Of a DNA stretch of 64,000 nucleotides, positions 33,561 through 50,800 are shown piece after piece (the first letter of the stretch is position 1; the number at the start of each line of letters is the position of its first letter). A program made the translations under genes and the position numbers. The stretch comes from Embiotoca jacksoni. Its lineage: Eukaryota; Chordata; Actinopteri; Embiotocidae. The notes beneath the pieces were generated by a model. The model did no database searches. It had not been told where the DNA came from and was given only the letters and a program-made list of their open reading frames with translations. The stretch lies in the NCBI GenBank assembly GCA_022577435.1, contig JAKOON010000014.1, forward strand, positions 46,001 to 110,000. Direction: 5' to 3'.

Positions 33561-36500
33561 TATGACTTTATATCATATTTTAGACGACATGCTATAGTAT
33601 GACTTTATATCATATTACAGACGACATGCTATAGTATGACTTTATATCATATTTTAGACGACATGCTATAGTATGACTTTATATCATATTGCAGACGACA
33701 TGCTATAGCATGACTATATCATATTATAGACGACATGCTATAGTATGACTTCATTTCATATTATAGACGACATGCTATAGTATGACTATATCATATTATA
33801 GACGACATGCTATAGTGTGACTTTATATCATGTTATAGACGACATGCTATAGTGTGACTATATCATATTATAGACGAGATGCTATAGTATGACTTTATAT
33901 CATGTTATAGACGACATGATATAGTATGACTTTATTTCATATTTTAGGCGACATGCTATAGTATGACTTTATATCATATTATAGACGACATGCTATAGTA
34001 TGACTTTATATCATATTTTAGACGACATCCTATAGTATGACTTTATATCATATTGCAGACGACATGCTATAGCATGACTATATCATATTATAGACGACAT
34101 GCTATAGTGTCACTATATCATATTATAGACGACATGCTATAGTATGACTTTATATCATGTTATAGACGACATGCTGTAGTATGACTATATCATATTATAG
34201 ACGACATGCTATAGTGTGACTTTATATCATGTTATAGACGACATGCTATAGTGTGACTATATCATATTATAGACGAGATGCTATAGTATGACTTTATATC
34301 ATGTTATAGACGACATGATATAGTATGACTTTATATCATATTTTAGGCGACATGCTATAGTATGACTTTATATCATATTATAGACGACATGCTATAGTAT
34401 GACTTTATATCATATTTTAGACGACATGCTATAGTATAACTTTATATCATATTGCAGACGACATGCTATAGCATGACTATATCATATTATAGACGACATG
34501 CTATAGTATGACTTTATTTCATATTATAGACGACATGCTATAGTATGACTATATCATATTATAGACGACATGCCATAGTGTGACTTTACATCATGTTATA
34601 GACGACATGCTATAGTGTGACTATATCATATTATAGACGAGATGCTATAGTATGACTTTACATCATGTTATAGACGACATGATATAGTATGACTTTATAT
34701 CATATTTTAGGCGACATGCTACAGCATGACTTTATATCATATTATAGACGACATGCTATAGTGTGACTTTATATCATGTTATAGAAGACATGCTATAGTG
34801 TGACTTTAAATCATATCATAGACGACATGCTATAGTATGACTATATCATGTTATAGACGACATGCTATAGTGTCACTTTAGATCATATTATAGACGACAT
34901 GCTATAGTATGACTTTATATCATATTATAGACGACATGATATAGTATGACTATATCATATTATAGACGACATGCTATAGTGTGACTTTATATCATATTAT
35001 AGACGACATGCTATAGTGTGACTATATCATATTATAGACGACATGCTATAGTATGACTTTATATCATGTTATAGACGACATGATATAGTATGACTTTATA
35101 TCATATTTTAGACGACATGCTATAGTATGACTTTATATCATATTACAGACGACATGCTATAGTATGACTTTACATAATATTACAGACGACATGCTATAGC
35201 ATGACTTTATATCATATTTTAGACGACATGCTATAGTGTGACTTTATATCATATTGCAGACGACATGCTATAGCATGACTATATCATATTATAGACGACA
35301 TGCTATAGTATGACTTTATATCATATTATAGACGACATGCTATAGTGTCACTTTATATCATATTATAGACGACATGCTATAGTGTGACTTTATATCATGT
35401 TATAGACGACATGCTATAGTGTGACTATATCATATTATAGACGAGATGCTATAGTATGACTTTATATCATGTTATAGACGACATGATATAGTATGACTTT
35501 ATATCATATTTTAGGCGACATGCTAGAGTATGACTTTATATCATATTATAGACGACATGCTATAGTGTGACTTTATATCATATTACAGACGACATGCTAT
35601 AGTGCGACTTTATATCATATTATAAACGACATGCTATGGTATGACTTTATATCATGTTATAGACGACATGCTATAGTGTGACTTTATATCATATTAAAGA
35701 CGACATGCTACAGTATGACTTTATATCATGTTATAGGCGACATGCTATAGTGTGACTTTATATCATATTATAGACATGCTATAGTATGACTTTATATCAT
35801 GTTATAGACGACATGCTATAGTGTGACTTTATATCATATTATAGACGACATGCTATAGTGTGACTTTATATCATGTTATAGGCGACATGCTATAGTGTGA
35901 CTTTATATCATATTATAGACATGCTATAGTATGACTTTATATCATGTTATAGACGACATGCTAGTGTGACTTTATATCATATTAAAGACGACATGCTACA
36001 GTATGACTTTATATCATGTTATAGGCGACATGCTATAGTGTGACTTTATATCATATTATAGACATGCTATAGTATGACTTTATATCATGTTATAGACGAC
36101 ATGCTATAGTGTGACTTTATATCATATTAAAGACGACATGCTACAGTATGACTTTATATCATGTTATAGGCGACATGCTATAGTGTGACTTTATATCATA
36201 TTATAGACATGCTATAGTATGACTTTATATCATGTTATAGACGACATGCTAGTGTGACTTTATATCATATTATAGACGACATGCTATAGCATGACTTTAT
36301 ATCATGTTATAGACGACATGCTATAGTGTGACTTTATATCATATTCTAGACGACATGCTATAGTATGACTTTATATCATCTTTTAGACGACATGCTATAG
36401 TGTGACTTTATATCATATTTTAGACGACATGCTTTAGTGTGACTTTATATCATATTATAGACGACATGGTATGGTATGACTTTATATCATCTTATAGGCG

Positions 36501-38027
36501 ACATGCTATAGTGTGACTTTATATCATATTATAGACATGCTATAGTATGACTTTATATCATATTATAGACGACATGCTATGGTATGACTTCATATCATAT
36601 TATAGACGACATGCTATAGTGACTTTATATCATATTATAGACGACATGCTATATTGTGACTATATCATATTATAGACGACATGCTATAGTATGACTTTAT
36701 ATCATGTCATAGACGACATGATATAGTATGACTTTATATCATATTTTAGACGACATGCTATAGTATGACTTTATATCATATTACAGACGACATGCTATAG
36801 TATGACTTTATATCATATTTTAGACGACATGCTATAGTGTGACTTTATATCATATTGCAGACGACATGCTATAGCATGACTATATCATATTATAGACGAC
36901 ATGCTATAGTATGACTATATCATATTATAGACGACATGCTATAGTGTGACTTTATATCATGTTATAGAAGACATGCTATAGTGTGACTTTAAATCATATT
37001 ATAGACGACATGCTATAGTATGACTATATCATGTTATAGAAGACATGCTATAGTGTGACTTTAAATCATATTATAGACGACATGCTATAGTATGACTATA
37101 TCATATTATAGACGACATGCTATAGTATGACTTTATATCATATTATAGACGACATGCTATAGTATGACTATATCATATTATAGACGACATGCTATAGTGT
37201 GACTTTATATGATATTATAGACGACATGCTATAGTGTGACTATATCATATTACAGACGACATGCTATAGTATGACTTTATATCATGTTATAGACGACATG
37301 ATATAGTATGACTTTATATCATATTTTAGACGACATGCTATAGTATGACTTTATATCATATTACAGACGACATGCTATAGTATGACTTTATATCATATTT
37401 TAGACGACATGCTATAGTATGACTTTATATCATATTGCAGACGACATGCTATAGCATGACTATATCATATTATAGACGACATGCTATAGTATGACTTCAT
37501 TTCATATTATAGACGACATGCTATAGTATGACTATATCATATTATAGACGACATGCTATAGTGTGACTTTATATCATGTTATAGACGACATGCTATAGTG
37601 TGACTATATCATATTATAGACGAGATGCTATAGTATGACTTTATATCATGTTATAGACGACATGATATAGTATGACTTTATTTCATATTTTAGGCGACAT
37701 GCTATAGTATGACTTTATATCATATTATAGACGACATGCTATAGTATGACTTTATATCATATTTTAGACGACATCCTATAGTATGACTTTATATCATATT
37801 GCAGACGACATGCTATAGCATGACTATATCATATTATAGACGACATGCTATAGTGTCACTATATCATAATATAGACGACATGCTATAGTGTGACTTTATA
37901 TCATGTTATCGACGACACGCTATAGTGTGACTATATCATATTATAGACGAGATGCTATAGTATGACTTTATATCATATTTTAGACGACATGCTATAGTGT
38001 GACTTTATATCATATTATAGACGACAT

Positions 38028-41000
38028 GCTATGGTATGACTTTATATCATGTTATAGACGACATGCTATAGTATGACTTTATATCATGTTATAGACGACA
38101 TGCTATAGTGTGACTTTATATCATATTATAGACGACATGCTATAGTATGACTTTATATCATGTTATAGGCGACATGCTATAGTGTGACTTTATATCATAT
38201 TATAGACATGCTATAGTATGACTTTATATCATATTATAGACGACATGCTATAGTATGACTTTATATCATATTATAGACGACATGCTATAGTGACTTTATA
38301 TCATATTAAAGACGACATGCTATATTGTGACTATATCATATTATAGACGACATGCTATAGTATGACTTTATATCATGTTATAGACGACATGATATAGTAT
38401 GACTTTATATCATATTTTAGACGACATGCTATAGTGTGACTTTATATCATATTATAGACAGCATGCTATAGTATGACTTTATATCATGTTATAGGCGACA
38501 TGCTATAGTGTCACTTTATTTCATATAGACGACATGCTATAGTGTGACTATATCATATTATAGACGACATGCTATAGTGTGACTTTATATCATATTGCAG
38601 ACGACATGCTATAGCATGACTATATCATGTTGTAGACGACATGCTATAGTGTCACTTTATATCATATTATAGACGACATGCTATAGTGTCACTTTATTTC
38701 ATATAGACGACATGCTATAGTGTGACTTTATATCATGTTATAGACGACATGCTATAGTGTGACTTTAAATCATATTATAGACGACATGCTATAGTATGAC
38801 TATATCATGTTGTAGACGACATGCTATAGTGTCACTTTATATCATATTATAGACGACATGCTATAGTATGACTTTATATCATATTATAGACGACATGTAA
38901 AAGTATGACTATATCATATTATGGACGACATGCTATAGTGTGACTTTATATCATATTATAGACGACATGCTATAGTGTGACTATATCATATTATAGACGA
39001 CATGCTATAGTATGACTTGATATCACATTTTAGACGACATGCTATAGTGTGACTTTATATCATATTGCAGACGACATGCTATAGCATGACTATATCATAT
39101 TATAGACGACATGCTATAGTATGACTATATCATATTATAGACGACATGCTATAGTGTGACTTCATATCATGTTATAGAAGACATGCTAAAGCGTGACTTT
39201 AAATCATATTATAGACGACATGCTATAGCATGACTATATCATGTTATAGACGACATGCTATAGTGTCACTTTATATCATATTATAGACGACATGCTATAG
39301 TATGACTTTATATCATATTATAGACGACATGCTATAGTATGACTTTATATCATATTATAGACGACATGCTATAGTATGACTATATCATATTATAGACGAC
39401 ATGCTATAGTGTGACTTTATATCATATTATAGACGACATGCTATAGTGTGACTATATCATATTATAGACGACATGCTATAGTATGACTTTATATCATGTT
39501 ATAGACGACATGATATAGTTTGACTTTATATCATATTTTAGACGACATGCTATAGTATGACTTTATATCATATTACAGACGACATGCTATAGTATGACTT
39601 TATATCATATTTTAGACGACATGCTATAGTATGACTTCATATCATATTGCAGACGACATGCTATAGCATGACTATATCATATTATAGACGACATGCCATA
39701 GTATGACTTTATTTCATATTATAGACGACATGCTATAGTATGACTATATCATATTATAGACGACATGCTATAGTGTGACTTTATATCATGTTATAGACGA
39801 CATGCTATAGTGTGACTATATCATATAGACGAGATGCTATAGTATGACTTTATATCATGTAATAGACGACATGATATAGTATGACTTTATATCATATTTT
39901 AGGCGACATGCTATAGTATGACTTTATATCATATTATAGACTACATGCTACAGTGTGACTTTATATCATATTACAGACGACATGCTATAGTGCGACTTTA
40001 TATCATATTATAGACGACATGCTATGGTATGACTTTATATCATGTTATAGACGACATGCTATAGTATGACTTTATATCATGTTATAGACGACATGCTATA
40101 GTGTGACTTTATATCATATTATAGACGACATGCTATAGTATGACTTTATATCATGTTATAGGCGACATGCTATAGTGTGACTTTATATCATATTATAGAC
40201 ATGCTATAGTATGACTTTATATCATATTATAGACGACATGCTATAGTATGACTTTATATCATATTATAGACGACATGCTATAGTGACTTTATATCATATT
40301 AAAGACGACATGCTATATTGTGACTATATCATATTATAGACGACATGCTATAGTATGACTTTATATCATGTTATAGACGACATGATATAGTATGACTTTA
40401 TATCATATTTTAGACGACATGCTATAGTGTGACTTTATATCATATTATAGACAGCATGCTATAGTATGACTTTATATCATGTTATAGGCGACATGCTATA
40501 GTGTCACTTTATTTCATATAGACGACATGCTATAGTGTGACTATATCATATTATAGACGACATGCTATAGTGTGACTTTATATCATATTGCAGACGACAT
40601 GCTATAGCATGACTATATCATGTTGTAGACGACATGCTATAGTGTCACTTTATATCATATTATAGACGACATGCTATAGTGTCACTTTATTTCATATAGA
40701 CGACATGCTATAGTGTGACTTTATATCATGTTATAGACGACATGCTATAGTGTGACTTTAAATCATATTATAGACGACATGCTATAGTATGACTATATCA
40801 TGTTGTAGACGACATGCTATAGTGTCACTTTATATCATATTATAGACGACATGCTATAGTATGACTTTATATCATATTATAGACGACATGTAAAAGTATG
40901 ACTATATCATATTATAGACGACATGCTATAGTGTGACTTTATATCATATTATAGACGACATGCTATAGTGTGACTATATCATATTATAGACGACATGCTA

Positions 41001-44000
41001 TAGTATGACTTGATATCACATTTTAGACGACATGCTATAGTGTGACTTTATATCATATTGCAGACGACATGCTATAGCATGACTATATCATATTATAGAC
41101 GACATGCTATAGTATGACTATATCATATTATAGACGACATGCTATAGTGTGACTTCATATCATGTTATAGAAGACATGCTAAAGTGTGACTTTAAATCAT
41201 ATTATAGACGACATGCTATAGCATGACTATATCATGTTATAGACGACATGCTATAGTGTCACTTTATATCATATTATAGACGACATGCTATAGTATGACT
41301 TTATATCATATTATAGACGACATGCTATAGTATGACTTTATATCATATTATAGACGACATGCTATAGTATGACTATATCATATTATAGACGACATGCTAT
41401 AGTGTGACTTTATATCATATTATAGACGACATGCTATAGTGTGACTATATCATATTATAGACGACATGCTATAGTATGACTTTATATCATGTTATAGACG
41501 ACATGATATAGTTTGACTTTATATCATATTTTAGACGACATGCTATAGTATGACTTTATATCATATTACAGACGACATGCTATAGTATGACTTTATATCA
41601 TATTTTAGACGACATGCTATAGTATGACTTCATATCATATTGCAGACGACATGCTATAGCATGACTATATCATATTATAGACGACATGCCATAGTATGAC
41701 TTTATTTCATATTATAGACGACATGCTATAGTATGACTATATCATATTATAGACGACATGCTATAGTGTGACTTTATATCATGTTATAGACGACATGCTA
41801 TAGTGTGACTATATCATATAGACGAGATGCTATAGTATGACTTTATATCATGTAATAGACGACATGATATAGTATGACTTTATATCATATTTTAGGCGAC
41901 ATGCTATAGTATGACTTTATATCATATTATAGACTACATGCTACAGTGTGACTTTATATCATATTACAGACGACATGCTATAGTGCGACTTTATATCATA
42001 TTATAGACGACATGCTATGGTATGACTTTATATCATGTTATAGACGACATGCTATAGTATGACTTTATATCATGTTATAGACGACATGCTATAGTGTGAC
42101 TTTATATCATATTATAGACGACATGCTATAGTATGACTTTATATCATGTTATAGGCGACATGCTATAGTGTGACTTTATATCATATTATAGACATGCTAT
42201 AGTATGACTTTATATCATATTATAGACGACATGCTATAGTATGACTTTATATCATATTATAGACGACATGCTATAGTGACTTTATATCATATTAAAGACG
42301 ACATGCTATATTGTGACTATATCATATTATAGACGACATGCTATAGTATGACTTTATATCATGTTATAGACGACATGATATAGTATGACTTTATATCATA
42401 TTTTAGACGACATGCTATAGTGTGACTTTATATCATATTATAGACAGCATGCTATAGTATGACTTTATATCATGTTATAGGCGACATGCTATAGTGTCAC
42501 TTTATTTCATATAGACGACATGCTATAGTGTGACTATATCATATTATAGACGACATGCTATAGTGTGACTTTATATCATATTGCAGACGACATGCTATAG
42601 CATGACTATATCATGTTGTAGACGACATGCTATAGTGTCACTTTATATCATATTATAGACGACATGCTATAGTGTCACTTTATTTCATATAGACGACATG
42701 CTATAGTGTGACTTTATATCATGTTATAGACGACATGCTATAGTGTGACTTTAAATCATATTATAGACGACATGCTATAGTATGACTATATCATGTTGTA
42801 GACGACATGCTATAGTGTCACTTTATATCATATTATAGACGACATGCTATAGTATGACTTTATATCATATTATAGACGACATGTAAAAGTATGACTATAT
42901 CATATTATAGACGACATGCTATAGTGTGACTTTATATCATATTATAGACGACATGCTATAGTGTGACTATATCATATTATAGACGACATGCTATAGTATG
43001 ACTTGATATCACATTTTAGACGACATGCTATAGTGTGACTTTATATCATATTGCAGACGACATGCTATAGCATGACTATATCATATTATAGACGACATGC
43101 TATAGTATGACTATATCATATTATAGACGACATGCTATAGTGTGACTTCATATCATGTTATAGAAGACATGCTAAAGTGTGACTTTAAATCATATTATAG
43201 ACGACATGCTATAGCATGACTATATCATGTTATAGACGACATGCTATAGTGTCACTTTATATCATATTATAGACGACATGCTATAGTATGACTTTATATC
43301 ATATTATAGACGACATGCTATAGTATGACTTTATATCATATTATAGACGACATGCTATAGTATGACTATATCATATTATAGACGACATGCTATAGTGTGA
43401 CTTTATATCATATTATAGACGACATGCTATAGTGTGACTATATCATATTATAGACGACATGCTATAGTATGACTTTATATCATGTTATAGACGACATGAT
43501 ATAGTTTGACTTTATATCATATTTTAGACGACATGCTATAGTATGACTTTATATCATATTACAGACGACATGCTATAGTATGACTTTATATCATATTTTA
43601 GACGACATGCTATAGTATGACTTTATATCATATTGCAGACGACATGCTATAGCATGACTATATCATATTATAGACGACATGCCATAGTATGACTTTATTT
43701 CATATTATAGACGACATGCTATAGTATGACTATATCATATTATAGACGACATGCTATAGTGTGACTTTATATCATGTTATAGACGACATGCTATAGTGTG
43801 ACTATATCATATTATAGACGAGATGCTATAGTATGACTTTATATCATGTTATAGACGACATGATATAGTATGACTTTATATCATATTTTAGGCGACATGC
43901 TATAGTATGACTTTATATCATATTATAGACGACATGCTACAGTGTGACTTTATATCATATTACAGACGACATGCTATAGTGCGACTTTATATCATATTAT

Positions 44001-44009
44001 AGACGACAT
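38028..44009. repeat. 1,993-bp higher-order repeat, three tandem copies
   Basis: Three consecutive near-identical units start at CTATGG variants at 38,028, 40,021 and 42,014. The rare ACATGTAAAAGTATG has its GTAAAAG at 38,897, 40,890 and 42,883, and GATATCACATTTT is at 39,019 and 41,012. Every interval is 1,993 bp. This is the most homogeneous domain in the window. The next GTAAAAG, at 44,922, is 2,039 bp on and lies in a rearranged copy. Confidence 0.88.
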
Positions 44010-45899
44010 GCTATGGTATGACTTTATATCATGTTATAGACGACATGCTATAGTGTGACTTTATATCATATTATAGACGACATGCTATAGTATGACTTTA
44101 TATCATGTTATAGGCAACATGCTATAGTGTGATTTTATATCATATTATAGACATGCTATAGTATGACTTTATATCATGTTATAGACGACATGCTATAGTG
44201 TGACTTTATATCATGTTATAGACGACATGCTAGTGTGACTTTATATCATATTATAGACGACATGCTATAGTGTGACTTCATATCATGTTATAGACGACAT
44301 GCTATAGTGTGACTTTATATCATATTATAGACGACATGCTATAGTATGACTTTATATCATCTTTTAGACGACATGCTATAGTGTGACTTTATATCATATT
44401 TTAGACGACATGCTATAGTGTGACTTTATATCATATTATAGACGACATGCTATGGTATGACTTTATATCATGTTATAGACGACATGCTATAGTGTGACTT
44501 TATATCATATTATAGACAACATGCTATAGTATGACTTTATATCATGTTATAGGCGACATGCTATAGTGTCACTTTATTTCATATTATAGACGACATGCTA
44601 TAGTGTGACTATATCATGTTATAGACGACATGCTATAGTGTGACTTTATATCATATTGCAGACGACATGCTATAGCATGACTATATCATATTATAGACGA
44701 CATGCTATAGTATGACTATATCATATTATAGACGACATGCTATAGTGTGACTTTATATCATGTTATAGACGACATGCTATAGTGTGACTTTAAATCATAT
44801 TATAGACGACATGCTATAGTATGACTATATCATGTTGTAGACGACATGCTATAGTGTCACTTTATATCATATTATAGACGACATGCTATAGTATGACTTT
44901 ATATCATATTATAGACGACATGTAAAAGTATGACTATATCATATTATAGACGACATGCTATAGTGTGACTTTATATCATATTATAGACGACATGCTATAG
45001 TGTGACTATATCATATTATAGACGACATGCTATAGTATGACTTTATATCATGTTATAGACGACATGATATAGTATGACTTTATATCATATTTTAGACGAC
45101 ATGCTATAGTGTGACTTTATATCATATTATAGACAACATGCTATAGTATGACTTTATATCATGTTATAGGCGACATGCTATAGTGTCACTTTATTTCATA
45201 TAGACGACATGCTATAGTGTGACTATATCATATTATAGACGACATGCTATAGCATGACTATATCATATTATAGACGACATGCTATAGTATGACTATATCA
45301 TATTATAGACGACATGCTATAGTGTGACTTTATATCATGTTATAGACGACATGCTATAGTGTGACTTTAAATCATATTATAGACGACATGCTATAGTATG
45401 ACTATATCATGTTGTAGACGACATGCTATAGTGTCACTTTATATAATATTATAGACGACATGCTATCGTATGACTTTATATCATATTATAGACGACATGT
45501 AAAAGTATGACTTTATCATATTATAGACGACATGCTATAGTGTGACTTTATATCATATTATAGACGACATGCTATAGTGTGACTTTATATCATATTATAG
45601 ACGACATGCTATAGTATGACTTTATATCATATTACAGACGACATGCTATAGTATGACTTTATATCACATTTTAGACGACATGCTATAGTGTGACTTTATA
45701 TCATATTGCAGACGACATGCTATAGTGTGCCTTTATATCATATTACAGACGACATGCTGTAGTATGACTTTATATCATATTATAGACGACATGCTATAGT
45801 ATGAATATATCATATTATAGACGACATGCTATAGTATGACTTTATATCATATTACAGACGACATGCTATAGTATGAATATATCATATTATAGACGACAT

Positions 45900-47650
45900 G
45901 CTATAGTATGACTTTATATCATGTCATAGACGACATGATATAGTATGACTTTATATCATATTTTAGACGACATGCTATAGTATGACTTTATATCATATTA
46001 CAGACGACATGCTATAGTATGACTTTATATCATATTTTAGACGACATGCTATAGTGTGACTTTATATCATATTGCAGACGACATGCTATAGCATGACTAT
46101 ATCATATTATAGACGACATGCTATAGTATGACTATATCATATTATAGACGACATGCTATAGTGTGACTTTATATCATGTTATAGAAGACATGCTATAGTG
46201 TGACTTTAAATCATATTATAGACGACATGCTATAGTATGACTATATCATGTTATAGAAGACATGCTATAGTGTGACTTTAAATCATATTATAGACGACAT
46301 GCTATAGTATGACTATATCATATTATAGACGACATGCTATAGTATGACTTTATATCATATTATAGACGACATGCTATAGTATGACTATATCATATTATAG
46401 ACGACATGCTATAGTGTGACTTTATATGATATTATAGACGACATGCTATAGTGTGACTATATCATATTACAGACGACATGCTATAGTATGACTTTATATC
46501 ATGTTATAGACGACATGATATAGTATGACTTTATATCATATTTTAGACGACATGCTATAGTATGACTTTATATCATATTACAGACGACATGCTATAGTAT
46601 GACTTTATATCATATTTTAGACGACATGCTATAGTATGACTTTATATCATATTGCAGACGACATGCTATAGCATGACTATATCATATTATAGACGACATG
46701 CTATAGTATGACTTCATTTCATATTATAGACGACATGCTATAGTATGACTATATCATATTATAGACGACATGCTATAGTGTGACTTTATATCATGTTATA
46801 GACGACATGCTATAGTGTGACTATATCATATTATAGACGAGATGCTATAGTATGACTTTATATCATGTAATAGACGACATGATATAGTATGACTTTATTT
46901 CATATTTTAGGCGACATGCTATAGTATGACTTTATATCATATTATAGACGACATGCTATAGTATGACTTTATATCATATTTTAGACGACATCCTATAGTA
47001 TGACTTTATATCATATTGCAGACGACATGCTATAGCATGACTATATCATATTATAGACGACATGCTATAGTGTCACTATATCATAATATAGACGACATGC
47101 TATAGTGTGACTTTATATCATGTTATCGACGACACGCTATAGTGTGACTATATCATATTATAGACGAGATGCTATAGTATGACTTTATATCATATTTTAG
47201 ACGACATGCTATAGTGTGACTTTATATCATATTATAGACGACATGCTATGGTATGACTTTATATCATGTTATAGACGACATGCTATAGTATGACTTTATA
47301 TCATGTTATAGACGACATGCTATAGTGTGACTTTATATCATATTATAGACGACATGCTATAGTATGACTTTATATCATGTTATAGGCGACATGCTATAGT
47401 GTGACTTTATATCATATTATAGACATGCTATAGTATGACTTTATATCATATTATAGACGACATGCTATAGTATGACTTTATATCATATTATAGACGACAT
47501 GCTATAGTGACTTTATATCATATTAAAGACGACATGCTATATTGTGACTATATCATATTATAGACGACATGCTATAGTATGACTTTATATCATGTTATAG
47601 ACGACATGCTATAGTGTGACTATATCATATTATAGACGAGATGCTATAGT
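45900..47650. repeat. Satellite block copied from 36.7 to 38.4 kb
   Basis: A run with the rare variants TTTATATGATATTATAG (ATGAT at 46,426) and TTATCGACGACACGC (GACACGC at 47,131) repeats the order seen at 37,209 and 37,914. Both are offset by 9,217 bp. The block is a displaced duplicate that jumps over the 1,993-bp repeat domain. Confidence 0.75.
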
Positions 47651-47899
47651 ATGACTTTATATCATGTTATAGACGACATGATATAGTATGACTTTATATC
47701 ATATTTTAGGCGACATGCTATAGTATGACTTTATATCATATTATAGACGACATGCTACAGTGTGACTTTATATCATATTACAGACGACATGCTATAGTGC
47801 GACTTTATATCATATTATAGACGACATGCTATGGTATGACTTTATATCATGTTATAGACGACATGCTATAGTGTGACTTTATATCATATTATAGACGAC

Positions 47900-50800
47900 A
47901 TGCTATAGTATGACTTTATATCATGTTATAGGCGACATGCTATAGTGTGATTTTATATCATATTATAGACATGCTATAGTATGACTTTATATCATGTTAT
48001 AGACGACATGCTATAGTGTGACTTTATATCATGTTATAGACGACATGCTAGTGTGACTTTATATCATATTATAGACGACATGCTATAGTGTGACTTCATA
48101 TCATGTTATAGACGACATGCTATAGTGTGACTTTATATCATATTATAGACGACATGCTATAGTATGACTTTATATCATCTTTTAGACGACATGCTATAGT
48201 GTGACTTTATATCATATTTTAGACGACATGCTATAGTGTGACTTTATATCATATTATAGACGACATGCTATGGTATGACTTTATATCATGTTATAGACGA
48301 CATGCTATAGTGTGACTTTATATCATATTATAGACAACATGCTATAGTATGACTTTATATCATGTTATAGGCGACATGCTATAGTGTCACTTTATTTCAT
48401 ATTATAGACGACATGCTATAGTGTGACTATATCATGTTATAGACGACATGCTATAGTGTGACTTTATATCATATTGCAGACGACATGCTATAGCATGACT
48501 ATATCATATTATAGACGACATGCTATAGTATGACTATATCATATTATAGACGACATGCTATAGTGTGACTTTATATCATGTTATAGACGACATGCTATAG
48601 TGTGACTTTAAATCATATTATAGACGACATGCTATAGTATGACTATATCATGTTGTAGACGACATGCTATAGTGTCACTTTATATCATATTATAGACGAC
48701 ATGCTATAGTATGACTTTATATCATATTATAGACGACATGTAAAAGTATGACTATATCATATTATAGACGACATGCTATAGTGTGACTTTATATCATATT
48801 ATAGACGACATGCTATAGTGTGACTATATCATATTATAGACGACATGCTATAGTATGACTTTATATCATGTTATAGACGACATGATATAGTATGACTTTA
48901 TATCATATTTTAGACGACATGCTATAGTGTGACTTTATATCATATTATAGACAACATGCTATAGTATGACTTTATATCATGTTATAGGCGACATGCTATA
49001 GTGTGATTTTATATCATATTATAGACATGCTATAGTATGACTTTATATCATGTTATAGACGACATGCTATAGTGTGACTTTATATCATGTTATAGACGAC
49101 ATGCTAGTGTGACTTTATATCATATTATAGACGACATGCTATAGTGTGACTTCATATCATGTTATAGACGACATGCTATAGTGTGACTTTATATCATATT
49201 ATAGACGACATGCTATAGTATGACTTTATATCATCTTTTAGACGACATGCTATAGTGTGACTTTATATCATATTTTAGACGACATGCTATAGTGTGACTT
49301 TATATCATATTATAGACGACATGCTATGGTATGACTTTATATCATGTTATAGACGACATGCTATAGTGTGACTTTATATCATATTATAGACAACATGCTA
49401 TAGTATGACTTTATATCATGTTATAGGCGACATGCTATAGTGTCACTTTATTTCATATTATAGACGACATGCTATAGTGTGACTATATCATGTTATAGAC
49501 GACATGCTATAGTGTGACTTTATATCATATTGCAGACGACATGCTATAGCATGACTATATCATATTATAGACGACATGCTATAGTATGACTATATCATAT
49601 TATAGACGACATGCTATAGTGTGACTTTATATCATGTTATAGACGACATGCTATAGTGTGACTTTAAATCATATTATAGACGACATGCTATAGTATGACT
49701 ATATCATGTTGTAGACGACATGCTATAGTGTCACTTTATATCATATTATAGACGACATGCTATAGTATGACTTTATATCATATTATAGACGACATGTAAA
49801 AGTATGACTATATCATATTATAGACGACATGCTATAGTGTGACTTTATATCATATTATAGACGACATGCTATAGTGTGACTATATCATATTATAGACGAC
49901 ATGCTATAGTATGACTTTATATCATGTTATAGACGACATGATATAGTATGACTTTATATCATATTTTAGACGACATGCTATAGTGTGACTTTATATCATA
50001 TTATAGACAACATGCTATAGTATGACTTTATATCATGTTATAGGCGACATGCTATAGTGTCACTTTATTTCATATAGACGACATGCTATAGTGTGACTAT
50101 ATCATATTATAGACGACATGCTATAGCATGACTATATCATATTATAGACGACATGCTATAGTATGACTATATCATATTATAGACGACATGCTATAGTGTG
50201 ACTTTATATCATGTTATAGACGACATGCTATAGTGTGACTTTATATCATGTTATAGACGACATGCTATAGTATGACTTTATATCATATTATAGACGACAT
50301 GTAAAAGTATGACTATATCATGTTGTAGACGACATGCTATAGTGTCACTTTATATAATATTATAGACGACATGCTATCGTATGACTTTATATCATATTAT
50401 AGACGACATGTAAAAGTATGACTTTATCATATTATAGACGACATGCTATAGTGTGACTTTATATCATATTATAGACGACATGCTATAGTGTGACTTTATA
50501 TCATATTATAGACGACATGCTATAGTATGACTTTATATCATATTACAGACGACATGCTATAGTATGACTTTATATCACATTTTAGACGACATGCTATAGT
50601 GTGACTTTATATCATATTGCAGACGACATGCTATAGTGTGACTTTATATCATATTACAGACGACATGCTGTAGTATGACTTTATATCATATTATAGACGA
50701 CATGCTATAGTATGAATATATCATATTATAGACGACATGCTATAGTATGACTTTATATCATATTACAGACGACATGCTATAGTATGAATATATCATATTA

